The notes under the pieces were generated by a model. The model made no database searches and had not been told where the DNA came from. It saw only the letters and a list, made by a program, of their open reading frames with translations. A stretch of DNA of 20,657 bases, taken from assembly GCA_037447605.1 (NCBI GenBank), contig CM074820.1, forward strand, positions 342,182 to 362,838, given 5' to 3'. Positions 8,113 through 20,100 of the stretch are shown in pieces. The translations under genes were made by a program, and so were the position numbers. The DNA is from Zygnema circumcarinatum (lineage: Eukaryota; Streptophyta; Zygnematophyceae; Zygnematales; Zygnemataceae). The first letter of the stretch is position 1. The number at the start of each line of letters is the position of its first letter.

Positions 8113-8800
8113 TTGATTCCTGTCAACATAGAACTCGGAGTGGTTATAGGGCAGACCAAAATGTTTTCAGGGCAGCTGTTCGGCTCGAGTGCAAATTCGC
8201 CGCCTCATGCTGACGTTTTAATTTTAATTTTAATTGGGTTTCATTTTTAGAACCCTAAAAATAATTCGGTTCTTTGGACCTTTGTGTTTAGTCTTCTGAA
8301 GTACTTTTCCTTCCCCTCCCCTTTTTTTTTTGGACAAAAAAAAAAGAAAAAAGCTCTTCATATATGAAATAATTGCATTGGTGTGACCCTTACCTTTATT
8401 ATAACTCTCGGAAAAATTCCAAAATTCACTTTGGGAACCATTGCGGGAAAAAAAAGTTTAGTTTCCGCTTTAGTCCAAAAATCCAAATGCTTCCTCCACA
8501 AGTTTTTTAGCCCTAAACCGAAAGTCCATGTCTTTAACAAGGCTTACAATTTTCTTGACGCTTGAAAATTTTACAACCTTTGATAAAGTTAAAACAAAGT
8601 GGCCCAAACGTTTCTGGCTTTCATGACTTTAACGACGCTTTCAATGTTCTTGCTATAGCTCCGTATGTATCAAACGCGTGTATTAATACACTGTATAATA
8701 CATGCGTATTATACAACATTTAAAAATACAGTGTATTTTAAATGTATTTAACGTATTTATTTTATTTTCGTGCTTAGTTGAACAAAGATTGATTATAATA

Positions 8801-9741
8801 GGGTAGTGATATTTCCACCCCTTTTTTGGATCCAAACACCCCTTCCCGGCCGGGCAGATTTCAAAAGGGATTAAAAACGGAAAATGCTTTTTTCACAACT
8901 TTTTGGAATCGATACCCACCTTGTTCCGTCGGCTGATTTTATTTTTGCTAACCAAGGAAAATGATACCCCGTCGCCGCATTTTGAATACTGTATCCCGCC
9001 TCCCTGATTTTTTTTTTTGAAGGAAAGAAATATCTGCCTGCCCGAATCTGCTCTGAGCGGAAGATCCGTCCGCCTCGAGATCCTTCGCGGGTGTCCGTCC
9101 TTCACAAGTGCGTGTCAATCGCATCTGTCGATTTCCCTCGCAGATCGCACCACTGCAGATCACCGTTCGATCTTCGGCCGGGCTCGATCTAAGCGAATGG
9201 AAAGCGCCCACGAGTCCCGCCAAAGCGGGATCGCCCGTGCGAGTGCGCGCGTCCCTCGGCCCGAGATCTCACTCTGCTCTCAGCCAATCAACATCTACCA
9301 CGTGTTACATTTTTGACGTGGAAAACTTTGATTGGTCCAAGCTCTCAATGTACGAAATTTTGGGTTCCTCAAAGTTGCGACCGTACGACATTTGTACGGA
9401 CAACTTTTGAGGCGACTTTGGCGGGATACGTGGGCTCGTGCCATTCGCTGTGACCGAGCCCGGCTGCAGATCAAATAGTGATCTGCCGTGTTGTGATCTG
9501 CGAGGGAATCGACGGCTGCGATTGACCGCACGCGTGAAAAGAAATTCAGGTAGGCGGGATATTCAAAATGGGGTGACGGGTTATCATCTTGTTTCGCAAA
9601 AATAAAATCTGCCGAATGGAGGGTGGGTATCGATTCCAAAAAGGTGTGAAAAAAGCATTTTCCTTTTTTAATCCCTTTTGAAATCTGCCCGGCCGGGAAG
9701 GGGTGTTTGGATCCAAAAAAGGGGTGGAAATATCACTACCC
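8801..9741. mobile_element. 941-bp fold-back transposon, 8-bp target duplication
   Basis: The ends are GGGTAGTGATATTTCC and its reverse complement, flanked by TTATAATA on both sides (8793-8800 and 9742-9749). The inverted arms are imperfect but very long: about 8801-9225 pairs with about 9415-9741, leaving a short unpaired centre. No protein is evident. An 8-base target duplication fits hAT-like or a few other superfamilies; the end sequence does not decide it. Transcripts through it would fold into a long hairpin. Confidence 0.88.
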
Positions 9742-9990
9742 TTATAATATTGAAGTTCCAGCAATTGCCAAGTCACGTCACGTGCCAAACACAACACGTG
9801 TGACTTGGTCCGTACATGCTGGTACACCCCTTCCGTACATAATTTCCGTACATATATATGTTCCGATTGTACGGCTGTTAACAGTTGCGTTAAGGTATTA
9901 TACAGTGTATAATACAGTAATACTGTATTATACATTGTATCGAACCTAAAAGAAAAAAAAAAGTTTAAGAAAAAATAAAAGTGTATAATA

Positions 9991-10147
9991 GGGGGTGTCA
10001 GACTTAACAAAATCTTACGAAAAGCGTTACGAAAAAAAAGGTTACGAAAGTACTCCGCCGCAGGAGGATCGCGATTATACTGGAGTACTCGTTCTGATGT
10101 CAAACTTACGAACACGCGTACTGAAATTTTTTAAGTCTGACACCCCC
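9991..10147. mobile_element. 157-bp MITE
   Basis: The ends GGGGGTGTCAGACTTAA and TTAAGTCTGACACCCCC are perfect 17-base inverted repeats. TAATA flanks both sides (9986-9990 and 10148-10152), giving a 5-base target duplication, or TA if only two bases are counted. It is inserted at the right inner edge of the outer element. Its middle carries AGTACTCC and GGAGTACT. A related fragment lies at 1894-1958 in the opposite orientation. Confidence 0.85.
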
Positions 10148-10269
10148 TAATACGGAGCTATAGTTCTTGCGCCTGAACTTTTTTCAGTATTCGATAAAGT
10201 CAGCGTAAAGTGCTCCCAAACGTTTGTGGCGCTGCCCGTCGCTTGGAATCGACGCCCTCCCGCCGGAAG

Positions 10270-10356
10270 GAACTTCTCGAAAATTGACGGTCAGATTTGA
10301 TCGGGGGATTCCAATCGACGGTCAGAGGTAATCAGAGGATTCTGATCGACGGTCGA
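10270..10356 (+). repeat. Tandem repeat around ATCGACGGTC
   Basis: GACGGTCAGA followed by a GATTC-type word and ATCGACGGTC recurs about three times with a period near 35 to 40 bases. Non-coding. Confidence 0.65.
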
Positions 10357-10439
10357 AGTTTCGCCAGATGGACAAGCACAACGCTCGAGTACCGTGCACG
10401 CAAATTCTGCCTTTTTTTTTGTTAATATTTCAACGCGAT

Positions 10440-10573
10440 AACTGCGGCTTCGCGACGGGTACAAATGGGGCTTCCGGGAAAACGTCAATAACCAAAAATA
10501 CGGTTATCTCGTGGCTGGACCAATCAAAAGGCGCGAAGCCGCGCATTTCCTGGGACCATTTTTTTATTGGTCC
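10440..10573. repeat. Two nested inverted repeats with CCAAT words
   Basis: GCGGCTTCGCG near 10444 pairs with CGCGAAGCCGC near 10533, and CTGGACCAAT near 10515 pairs with ATTGGTCCAG near 10565. CCAAT can be a promoter element, but here it is part of the inverted repeat. This could be a small mobile element relic or upstream regulatory sequence of the gene at 11032. Confidence 0.55.
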
Positions 10574-10639
10574 AGAATTTGATTTAATTTTTTAGGACAT
10601 AAATGTTGCAGGTTTCCTGTCACCAGCCATACCCAAAAG

Positions 10640-11031
10640 CGTACTGTGAGAGGGAGAGGGAGTGGGAGGGGAAGAGCGAGAGAGGGAGAGGAGAGGGAGA
10701 GGGAGGGAAACAGAGAGGGCGGAAGTTGCATCTCCGGAAGCGAGAGACAGATTAGGTGGGAGAGATTGGCAGGGGGAGGGAGGGGGAGCGGGGCGGTAGG
10801 GCTTTTTTTGAGTGGAGATAAGTTGAAGTGAGAGACAGAGAGAGAGCGAGAGACAGCAGGACAGTGAGAGAGGGCGGCAGAGAGAGAGAAAGAGAGTGAA
10901 AAAGAGAGAGAAAGAGAGAGAAGCAGGTAGGTACGAGGGAAGTGGCAGTCAGAAAGCAGGAGTGTTTTAGGTCATCGTCTCACTGCATGGCTGCGTAGCC
11001 CCTGCGTGCTTCTGGGAAGCTTGTCGCAGCC
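10640..11031 (+). promoter_or_regulatory. Presumed promoter / 5' leader of NUP98-NUP96, GA-rich
   Basis: About 10645-10925 is strongly purine-rich (GAGAGG, GAGAGA), followed by about 110 bases of mixed sequence up to the ATG at 11032. GA or CT tracts in plant core promoters and 5' leaders are common. I see no clear TATA box. The transcription start cannot be placed. Confidence 0.4.
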
Positions 11032-11050
11032 ATGTTTGGAGCGAGCTCTC
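11032..11050 (+). other. NUP98-NUP96: Exon 1 of NUP98-NUP96: start codon and first FG motif
   Basis: This 19-nt exon encodes Met-Phe-Gly-Ala-Ser-Ser plus one base and is followed by a GTAACT donor. Its last base C joins CA at 11334 to give a proline codon, making MFGASSPFG. It was chosen as the start because plant NUP98 proteins begin with MFG followed by more FG motifs, and because exon 2 has no in-frame ATG that would give such an N-terminus. It is too short to be found by ORF length alone. Confidence 0.8.
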
Positions 11051-11154
11051 GTAACTTCCTCCTCCTTGCGCCTTTCCTTATCTCCGTTCTCTCGGAATTT
11101 CCCAGCATGTTTAGTTTCAGTCTCAGATTCAATCCCAGTTTCAGTCTCATTTTC

Positions 11155-11189
<35 letters not shown>

Positions 11190-14100
11190 CTTGCATTTCT
11201 GGGGTTTTGAGCAGTGCACAGACCTCGTGAATGTGTAAAATAAAACACAACGCAATGTAAATTTCGAACAGCTGTCTTGCCCTTGACCTAACCAACCTTC
11301 ATATACTGTTATTTATTTCTTTTCTCCGAGCAGCATTTGGGACCTCTTCGGCCTCTTCCTTCGGCGCTTCATCGGTGTTCGGTCAGCCAAATGCAAACAC
11401 TGCAACGCCTTCCCTGTTTGGATTCGGAGGAAGCGCTCCGCAGCAGCAGCAGCGGCAGCCCACATTTGGGGCTTCCCCGCCTGCAGCCTTTGGGGCCTCC
11501 CCGTTTCCATTTGGCGGAGGAGGTAAGAGCCATCAATTCCGAGCGCTACATGTAGTATTTTATATCTCAATTTTTCTTTCACTGTCATTTTGTTTCGGCC
11601 TTGTCCTGGCACATTGATTCCGCGTTTGCAGGTCTTTGATGACTTTACACGTATGTATGGGGAGGTGAGGATGAGCAATTTTGCTTTTTGCTTTGCTTTT
11701 TTTTCTTTTTTTCTTTTTTGTTGTTCGGGGCTCTGCTCTGCGTTCTGTTTGCATGCTTTGTTGTGACGAGGTCATGTTGATGTCTGCTGATATCATATTG
11801 ATGGAAGCGGAAGCACGGTTGGAGGCAGGCCAGTGTCATCCTGACATCATTGATTTTTCTTGGAGTCATGCTAATGCTTCTTATGATGTCATCCTGTTGC
11901 CTGCGGTTGACTGCATATGCCTTCTTGAGTTTGTTGAAGCATTTATACCGCTTCATGCCTGTGTACCTCACCTCCTTCATATCTCTTCCCTCGTGATACA
12001 CAATAATGCCTGCTTGTTCCTTGCTTCTCTCAATTTACTGCACGCTCTTCAGGATACGTGTTTTCCATTTTCCTCGCAATGAGGAAAAAGGGCAGGAAAT
12101 TGAATTCTATTCTACTCTACTGCTTCTATTCTTTGCAGCAACATCTGTATTTGGCCAGTCTAGTCAGTCGACATTCGGCCAACCAAGTCAGCCTGCATTC
12201 GGGTCTACACCTTCTGGTGTGACAACACCTGCATTTGGGCCTGCCTCCACTCCTGTATTTGGAACTCCCACAACTCCTCCCACAACTCCAGCATTTGGGG
12301 TCTCAACTACCTCCACACCTGCTTTTGGATCATTGGGAGCACCTCCATTTGGTGCTTCGAGTGTTTTTGGTGCAACCACTCCTGCTTTTGGAACATCTTC
12401 TACGCCAGGATTTGGAAGTAGTGTATTCCCTGGTGAGTATATATAAGAGATATAAGAGAGGCAGAGAGTGTTGTAGTGGTCAATTTGTGGTGTTGTTGGG
12501 ATCGAGTTATCTTCTGTGCTTTTGTTCTGGGCTTGATGTATTGCTGAAAATTTGAATGAGGATTAGGGAAACGCGAGGTGGATTTTCTGACACTTCTTCC
12601 CCCCCCCCTCCCCTTTTTTTTTTCTTTTTTTCTTTTTTTCTTTTTTGTTGTTCGGGGCTCTGCTCTGCGTTCTGTTTGCATGCTTTGTTGTGACGAGGTC
12701 ATGTTGATGTCTGCTGATATCATATTGATGGAAGCGGAAGCACGGTTGGAGGCAGGCCAGTGTCATCCTGACATCATTGATTTTTCTTGGAGTCATGCTA
12801 ATGCTTCTTATGATGTCATCCTGTTGCCTGCGGTTGACTGCATATGCCTTCTTGAGTTTGTTGAAGCATTTATACCGCTTCATGCCTGTGTACCTCACCT
12901 CCTTCATATCTCTTCCCTCGTGATACACAATAATGCCTGCTTGTTCCTTGCTTCTCTCAATTTACTGCACGCTCTTCAGGATACGTGTTTTCCATTTTCC
13001 TCGCAATGAGGAAAAAGGGCAGGAAATTGAATTCTATTCTACTCTACTGCTTCTATTCTTTGCAGCAACATCTGTATTTGGCCAGTCTAGTCAGTCGACA
13101 TTCGGCCAACCAAGTCAGCCTGCATTCGGGTCTACACCTTCTGGTGTGACAACACCTGCATTTGGGCCTGCCTCCACTCCTGTATTTGGAACTCCCACAA
13201 CTCCTCCCACAACTCCAGCATTTGGGGTCTCAACTACCTCCACACCTGCTTTTGGATCATTGGGAGCACCTCCATTTGGTGCTTCGAGTGTTTTTGGTGC
13301 AACCACTCCTGCTTTTGGAACATCTTCTACGCCAGGATTTGGAAGTAGTGTATTCCCTGGTGAGTATATATAAGAGATATAAGAGAGGCAGAGAGTGTTG
13401 TAGTGGTCAATTTGTGGTGTTGTTGGGATCGAGTTATCTTCTGTGCTTTTGTTCTGGGCTTGATGTATTGCTGAAAATTTGAATGAGGATTAGGGAAACG
13501 CGAGGTGGATTTTCTGACACTTCTTCCCCCCCCCCCCCCTCCCCCTTTTTTTTTTCTTTTCTTATCACAGCATCTTCGTCACCTGTACTTTTTGGGGCTC
13601 CTCCATTTGGGAGCCAAAAAGGCGGGTCTCGAGTGGCCCCATATACACCCACAAATGATACAGATGCAGGCGCAGCGGGAAGCCAGATTGGAAAGTTCAT
13701 GGCTATATCGGCAATGCCGATATACAAAAACAAGAGTTCTGAGGAACTGAGGTGGGACGATTATCAAGCTGGGGATAAAGGTATAATATACAGTCCTTTT
13801 TCTGTGTTGACTTTCTTTTAAAATAACAATCACAAAAATGTGAAATCCGTGCTTGAGCTCCGAGTTTAAAGAATGAATCTGATCTCTCGATTGAGTAATG
13901 CTTTGTTTCTTCGAATCTGAATCTTCATCGTTTGCTTTTCTGTACTGTGGTTGTATATGAAGCTTTGCTTGCAGTACTGCATGCTGTCCTACCCCATTCT
14001 ACCCCCACTTTCTTCCTCTCTCTTCTCACTTTACCCCTCCTTGTATCGCCTTGTTTTCGTGCCTTCTATTTTCCCTCTCCTTTTCTCCTTTCTTAACTCT

Positions 14101-17100
14101 GCTCTAATATGTTAAGTTGTTTCATTCCTTTCTTTTCTGTGTGTTCGCAGGTGGCCCAGCTGCTTCATCCAGTTCAGGAGCTGTGTTTGGGCAGACACAA
14201 GCAAGCCCATTTGGATCATCTACTCCTGCTTTTGGGAGCACTCCCAATACAAACCCTTTTGGGGCTCCTGCAACAACTGCAGGCATGTTTGGTTCTACTG
14301 GAGGCGGATTTGCAGTCCCGTCCACACCTGCATTTGGGACGTCTACAACGCCTGCATTTGGAGCTTCAGCATCCCTATTTGGAGGCAGTTCAACTCCAGC
14401 ATTTGGACAGAGTTCAACTTCTGTTTTTGGAGCAACTCCTCAACCAGCATTTGGGGCCCCTCCAACCTCTACTTTTGGAGCATCTCCCACCCCTAGCACA
14501 GGATTTGGGGCAACTTCCTCAACTCTGTTTGGGTCTACAACCCCTGCATTTGGGTCTTCTACCCCAGCTTTTGGAGCCAGTTCTACACCTTCTACACCTT
14601 CTTTTAGGTTTGGTGGTGCAAGCAGTAATGCTTTTGGAGCAGCAACGCCGGCATTTGAGGCTTCTTCTAGTGCATTTGGTTCTACTGCATCAGCTCCCTC
14701 CACCACTCCAACGTTCGCATCTACTTCAAATATATTTGGCTCTGCAAGCACACCAGGTTTTGGGGGATCTATGTTCGGGTCTGCACCCACCTCCGGATTT
14801 GGGTTTGCAGGGTCGACAAATTCTGCAGGACTTGCTCAGACAGGAGTAAGTCGACTTTCTCTAAGTTCGCTAGTATTCGTTGTTCTTCTGCTGTCCTCCC
14901 GCTCTCTCTCTCTCATTCTTGTATTGTCTCTATACCTTCTTTCCTAGTTTTGCTAGTTTTATTTTTGTTCTTCTGCTGTCTCCCTTTCGCTCTTTCTCTG
15001 TCTCACTCATTCTTCTTCTGTCCTTATTCATCTTATTTCCTAATTTGTTAGTCTTAGTTTTATCTTATGCTGTCCTCTCACTCTCCCCCCTCAGCTCTCT
15101 GTCTCACTTTCTAGTGTCCCTATTGATGTTCTTTCGATCCCTCTGTTCGCTGTTATCTCATTTGAATCTGTTATCTCAAATTAAAATTTATTTGTATTCT
15201 GGGTTATTTCTTCGCAGACTACGCCAACATTTGGGGGCTTTGGGGCCCCATCTACTGGAAGTACAAGCTCATTCAGTTTTGGGATCCAATCTTCCCAGCC
15301 AGGTGAGAATTGTAGGCTGTACCAAGATAGGATTGTAGGTTGAGCCATTTTGTGCAGTTGGCCCTGTCCATCCATGGAAATACCTCCTTATTATCATGCA
15401 AGTTACGCTGATATTTGTGTTCTACAGCTGTAACTGGGGAGATATAGTTCCCCACAGCTCAGCCCAGTCCTACATTACACTTATAGCATGACTAGACTCT
15501 GTTGTGCTTTCGTCGGTTGCTACAAGGAGTCAAGAATGGGGGAGAGTGACTAGCAATATATGTAGAAGGGTATCCTTTTCATGCCACAAATCCTTTCATT
15601 GAGAGCTTATATAGAAGGATTGCATGGTGGTGTTGCAGGTCAAGGTGCTGGGGGCCTTGGAGGTTCGATCTTTGGTTCACAATTTGGGCAGCAGTAAGTA
15701 ACTTTTGACCCTTCGTTACGCTTAGAAGCTTCGGAGTTTCTGATTAAAATTGCACAATCCTCTCATAATCCATGGAAAATTGATCCTTTGTTGCAGGCCT
15801 CAAACTCAGCCTGCACAAATTCCTCAGCAATTCACTCTCCAAAGCCCCTTTGGAAATGTGCCACCCCTCCCCGATTTTCAGTTAGGACGATCGAACATGC
15901 AAGCACCATACTATGGAATTTCGTCCATGCCTGTAAGTCTCTTATTAGCCCCGGCTTTCGTGATTCATGTCTGCTTTAGAAGTGTTTGCTTTGCCGCAGT
16001 TTGCGGCTGTTCTTATTTTGTGGATTCTTTATGCTTTTTTCCTTTGTTGACTAACTATGTTTTCATGGCTTTTGGAGCAGGTGAATAGACCGGCTCAAGT
16101 ACGTGTATCCACTCTGCTTACTCCACGTCATGTCGCTCCGCGATCAAAAGTGCGAATGCATGCAAGGCGATACCATCCTAAAAAGGATGCTCCGAGGGTA
16201 AGAATTTTGGCTACCTGTAGTTAGTAATCGTAATCTATGTAGTAACACCATTAATGGAAGTATTAGTCTAGTCAGAGTTAGGTAGCAGGGAAGTCGCTCC
16301 ATTCTCAAGCAGAGAGTGTATTCTGTGATTTATTTTGGTTGTGGATATACGGGTGCTGGTGTAATTGTGACAATTTGATGGGGCAAATGCATACCAAAAA
16401 GTATGCAATAGATGCTTTGTGGATGCATAAATAACTTGTTTCAGCTTTGGCTAAATAATTGTTAGCTAAATAACTTGGTTTTGGAAATTGTTTCTTTACA
16501 GGTTTCCTTCTTTGATGATGGAGAAGACATGCCTACAACTCCAAAGGCTGAAATGTTTTTTGTACCGCGGGAAAATCCTCGAGCCCTTTTTGCTCGCATG
16601 CCTGACCAATCCGCTTCAGCATCATTCTTGAATCCGCAGACTCCTGAAAATGGTAATATTCGAAAGGTTTTTCTATCTTCATTTCCTCGCAAACATTGTG
16701 ATTGTTGTCATTTGCATAGAAACAACTCTGCTCGCCTCCTGTAAATATTAACATGTCTGCACCCAGGAATTCAACTCTCGCCATTCCACTATCTTTACCA
16801 ATGATTTCTTTATTATGCTTTGTCAGTCTGCCTTTTGGCGTGCGAGAGAGAGGGAGTAGGCATGTTAAGACTGCATGCAGTATTGAGTGTGTGGGGAACA
16901 AGTGATGACAAAAGTGTGACTAAGCTGTTGAATTTTTGTTCAGGTGTTGAAAATCAAGATGTGGAGCCAAGCGCCGATGTGGGAACTCAGCCAACTCAAC
17001 CTGAAAGTATGTTATATTATCTCTTACTAGGGAGAAGGTTCAATTGCTTCAGTTCTAACACGCGTCATGCTAGATGTAGTTTGTTTGCTTTTGTTTAGTT

Positions 17101-20100
17101 CTGAAGCTAAGTTCTTTGAAACCCGCATGACACACTACATCATTTTGAGGACGATTTTTAACTTAAATTTTATAATACATGAACATATGTAGTACAAGAA
17201 CCTACTGTCTGTGAATACTTCAACATCGGAAGAGGGCTGATGAGCCAATAGAATGGGGTTTTGGAATACTGAGAAGTGTCTTTGCCCACGAGTGTTCAAG
17301 AATGCTGATTTTTTCCTTTTCTTTGCTTTTGCTACATACGTAGCACCTGCTGCAGAAACTTTGCCTGCCCAAGAAGCTACAACAGCTGAAGAAGTGAAGG
17401 AGGAGTCCCCTGTTGGCCCTCCTCTTGCTGAAAGACCCATTCGCCCCCCATCTTCAAAACAGAATGGATCACATGCAGGCGAACACACTCATCGCGGAAA
17501 TGGATATGCTTCAATCACTGGCCATAGAGCAGGTGAAGCGGCAATTGCATATGAACATGGAGCAGATATCGAAGCTTTGATGCCCAAATTAAGGAGTTCT
17601 GATTACTATACAGAGCCCCGCATTCAGGAACTTGCAGCAAAGGAAAGATTAGAGCCTGGGTATTGTCGCAGAGTTCGTGATTTTACAGTGGGTCGGAAAG
17701 GATATGGATGTGTGTGTTGGCCGGGAGCAACCGATGTTCGGCGGTTGGACCTGGAAGGGATTGTTCAGTTCAACAAATGTGAGGTTTTGGTGTATATGGA
17801 TGAGAGCAAGAAACCGGATGAGGGAGTGGGTTTGAACAAGCCGGCTCAGGTCACTCTGCAGCAAGTGAAATGTTACGACAAGGCAACTGGACGAGTGGTA
17901 AGATTGTCATTTATTCTTAAAAACTATTGAAATTTATCCTTGGGAACTGGTGTGAATATGTCTAGCAGTTTTGGGTGATCAACTGCAGAGTTGCTGAGAA
18001 TCTATGCTAGTTGCTTAGTTTGACTGGTTAGCAGAATTATATTGAATTGAGTTGACAGGAAATTTTAGGGATTTTCGTGCTGTTTGTTCACCTGAAATTG
18101 GTATATCAGAGTATTTAATCACGCAGGAGTGTGTGTACATTGTCCAGTAAAAGTGTTAGGAAGAGATGCAACCCTACTGAAGTTTCCAAATTTCTGGCCT
18201 TCCTGCATCTGACAGTTCCACATTGTTTTTTCTGATTTCTCGAAATGTTGGACTGAACATGTGATAGCAGGCGACAGATGGACCGACAGTGGAAAACTTC
18301 GAGAAGCGATTGCGAGCAAAGGCAGAAGAACAAAATGCCGTTTTTGTCTCCTACGATCCTGTAAAAGCAGAATGGAAATTCAATGTGGAGCATTTCAGCA
18401 AGTATGGATTTTACGATGAAGAAGATGGGAATGCGAATCATGAGGAGGCTGGTAGAATAGAAGGCAAGCAGCAGGTTGAACCAATGGATGGAATGCAGGA
18501 AGAAACCCCTTCATTTGGTGATGGTTTCGCAGTTGGACAGAAGGAAGGAGAAGGCCTGGAAATTGCGGTTTCTGCAGGGGAGGAAGCGGAGATGCAGGAT
18601 AATATGCAGAATAGTTCAGATGGGAGAATGGTAGAGAGAGGTGCTATTTCACGCCATGGCTCACTCCTGCATGCTCTCCCAGCTCATCTTCGACTCGATC
18701 CGCTCAAACTTCTACACATGCGAAGTGCTTTGTTATCAGAGGACGACAACATTGAGAACACTGAGGAGAATATTGCACAGAAATATCTCCAAGAAAAAGA
18801 CCCAAATGTGGCGTCGGAAAAATCCCCATTTGACATTCTGAAAAGCGATGCACCCATGCGAAAGGGGAAGGCTTGGATAACTCCGGAAAAGGTCAATTCA
18901 TGGCAGCAAAAAGGTGCGTTGAATGTGGGGATGAAATCTCCGAGTCCGAATCGACGTGGGCTGCAGAACTTCCCTTTGGTAGATTCCATCACTCGTCCAC
19001 TCTTAACTTGGCCTGGTCACAGTTCTTTCCAACAGAAGCCTGGAAATTCTCCGTATAATGTTCTGCGATTTCCTAAAGTGAACTTCAAGGAGGATTCTGC
19101 TGTTTCAACTGTTCTAGGAAGGGAAGCTCAGGGGGCTGATGCTGGTCTTTTTTTTGGAAGGTCATTTAGAGTGGGATGGGGCCCGAATGGGGTTTTTGCG
19201 CATTCGGGAATGCGAGTGGGGGCGAGTGAGAAGAATGTAAAGGGGGGGCTTCCAAAAATCATTATTCAGAAAGTGGCTTTTGATCAGTCAGTACGTGATA
19301 GCAGCGGAGAAGTGAAAAAGGAGCTTGTGCAGACTCGGTTTGTGAATCCGTTACTGTTACATCAGGAGCTCAGTTATACTGAAACTGTGAACAGTTCAAG
19401 CATCCTGCCTGAGCTCGGGAATGCATTGCAGCTGAGGAAGGTTAAATGCAGTCAAGTCATGCTTGTTGATATCTGCAACAAGTACAAGATTCTCGCGAAA
19501 AGCATGCAAGAACAGACAGGAATTTCCCCTCCCACTGCCCTTCTCTCCCAGCACCAACAGATAGTGTGGGAGTTGACTAAAATTCTCTTCACAGACTGGG
19601 AGAATGCTAGGCCATTTGAGCAATTTGGTGATGCAACTGCAGGCCCAAATGGACTGGTCCAATCATCACAGAGAACTTCTCTGCAGGAGGCTGATGTGGA
19701 AGATGTAGAGAATATGGAAGACGGGGAGGATTTGGACCCTATTGATGGGTCGGAAGAGGCTGCTGAAGGTACAATAGTTGTACAAGGAGACGATGAAGAT
19801 GCTGGAGATCAGACTTCCATGGAGGATTTTGTTGAACCCGAGGTTTTTCCTCCTTCTTCAGAAGCAGGTGAATTCAGAAAGAGTACTATTGGGCGTGAGG
19901 CAGCTCTCTTTATTCATAGAGCGAGCATAAGTCGGTGGATTGAAGAGAATGTCGAACGGCTTGTTGAGAGAGACTTGCACAATCTTTCTGAAGTGGATGG
20001 TTTAGAGGCTATCTTCTTCCATCTAACTGGGCATCAGTACGAGCCGGCAGTTGTGAAGGCTATTGTTAGAGGGGATGTACGGTTGGGTCTTCTCCTCTCT

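Larger units (their letters stand above)
8653..10163. mobile_element. Outer non-coding DNA transposon with 14-bp terminal inverted repeats
   Basis: The ends are exact inverted repeats, CTATAGCTCCGTAT at 8653-8666 and ATACGGAGCTATAG at 10150-10163. They are flanked by the direct 6-base repeat TTCTTG at 8647-8652 and 10164-10169, as expected for a target-site duplication. Inside both ends lie AT-rich palindromes sharing ACACTGTATAATAC on opposite strands. Two further elements sit inside it. No transposase is encoded. Superfamily is unknown. Confidence 0.65.
8552..10233 (+). repeat. Diverged direct repeat flanking the outer transposon
   Basis: About 8552-8620 and 10164-10233 share TTCTTG-CGC-TGAA, GATAAAGT and CCCAAACGTTT in order with many differences. 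It might be a duplication older than the insertion. It also makes the TTCTTG target duplication a little less certain. Confidence 0.4.
11698..13541 (+). repeat. Tandem duplication, period 927 bp, essentially perfect
   Basis: Copy A covers about 11698-12614 and copy B about 12625-13541. I saw no difference between them apart from lengths of C and T runs at the junctions. Each copy holds the last 440 bases of an intron, one full FG exon, and about 180 bases of the following intron. Breakpoints fall in pyrimidine tracts made of C runs and T-rich blocks, which occur at both junctions and suggest slippage or unequal exchange. The near identity, including intron sequence, means the event is very recent, is being homogenised, or is an assembly artefact. 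Confidence 0.92.

Noticed and set aside
9295-10115. Minus-strand frames inside the transposon cluster as a transposase
   Set aside because: They cross inverted-repeat arms and element boundaries and show no catalytic motif or domain I recognise.
11681-13009. Two near-identical open frames in introns (11681-12082 and 12578-13009)
   Set aside because: They are the same intron sequence seen twice because of the 927-bp duplication. The position inside introns and the lack of any known domain argue against genes.
12006-13482. Pairs of identical Leu- and Pro-rich frames overlapping exons 3 and 4
   Set aside because: These are out-of-frame shadows of the duplicated FG exon; the FG frame has matching splice phases and the others do not.
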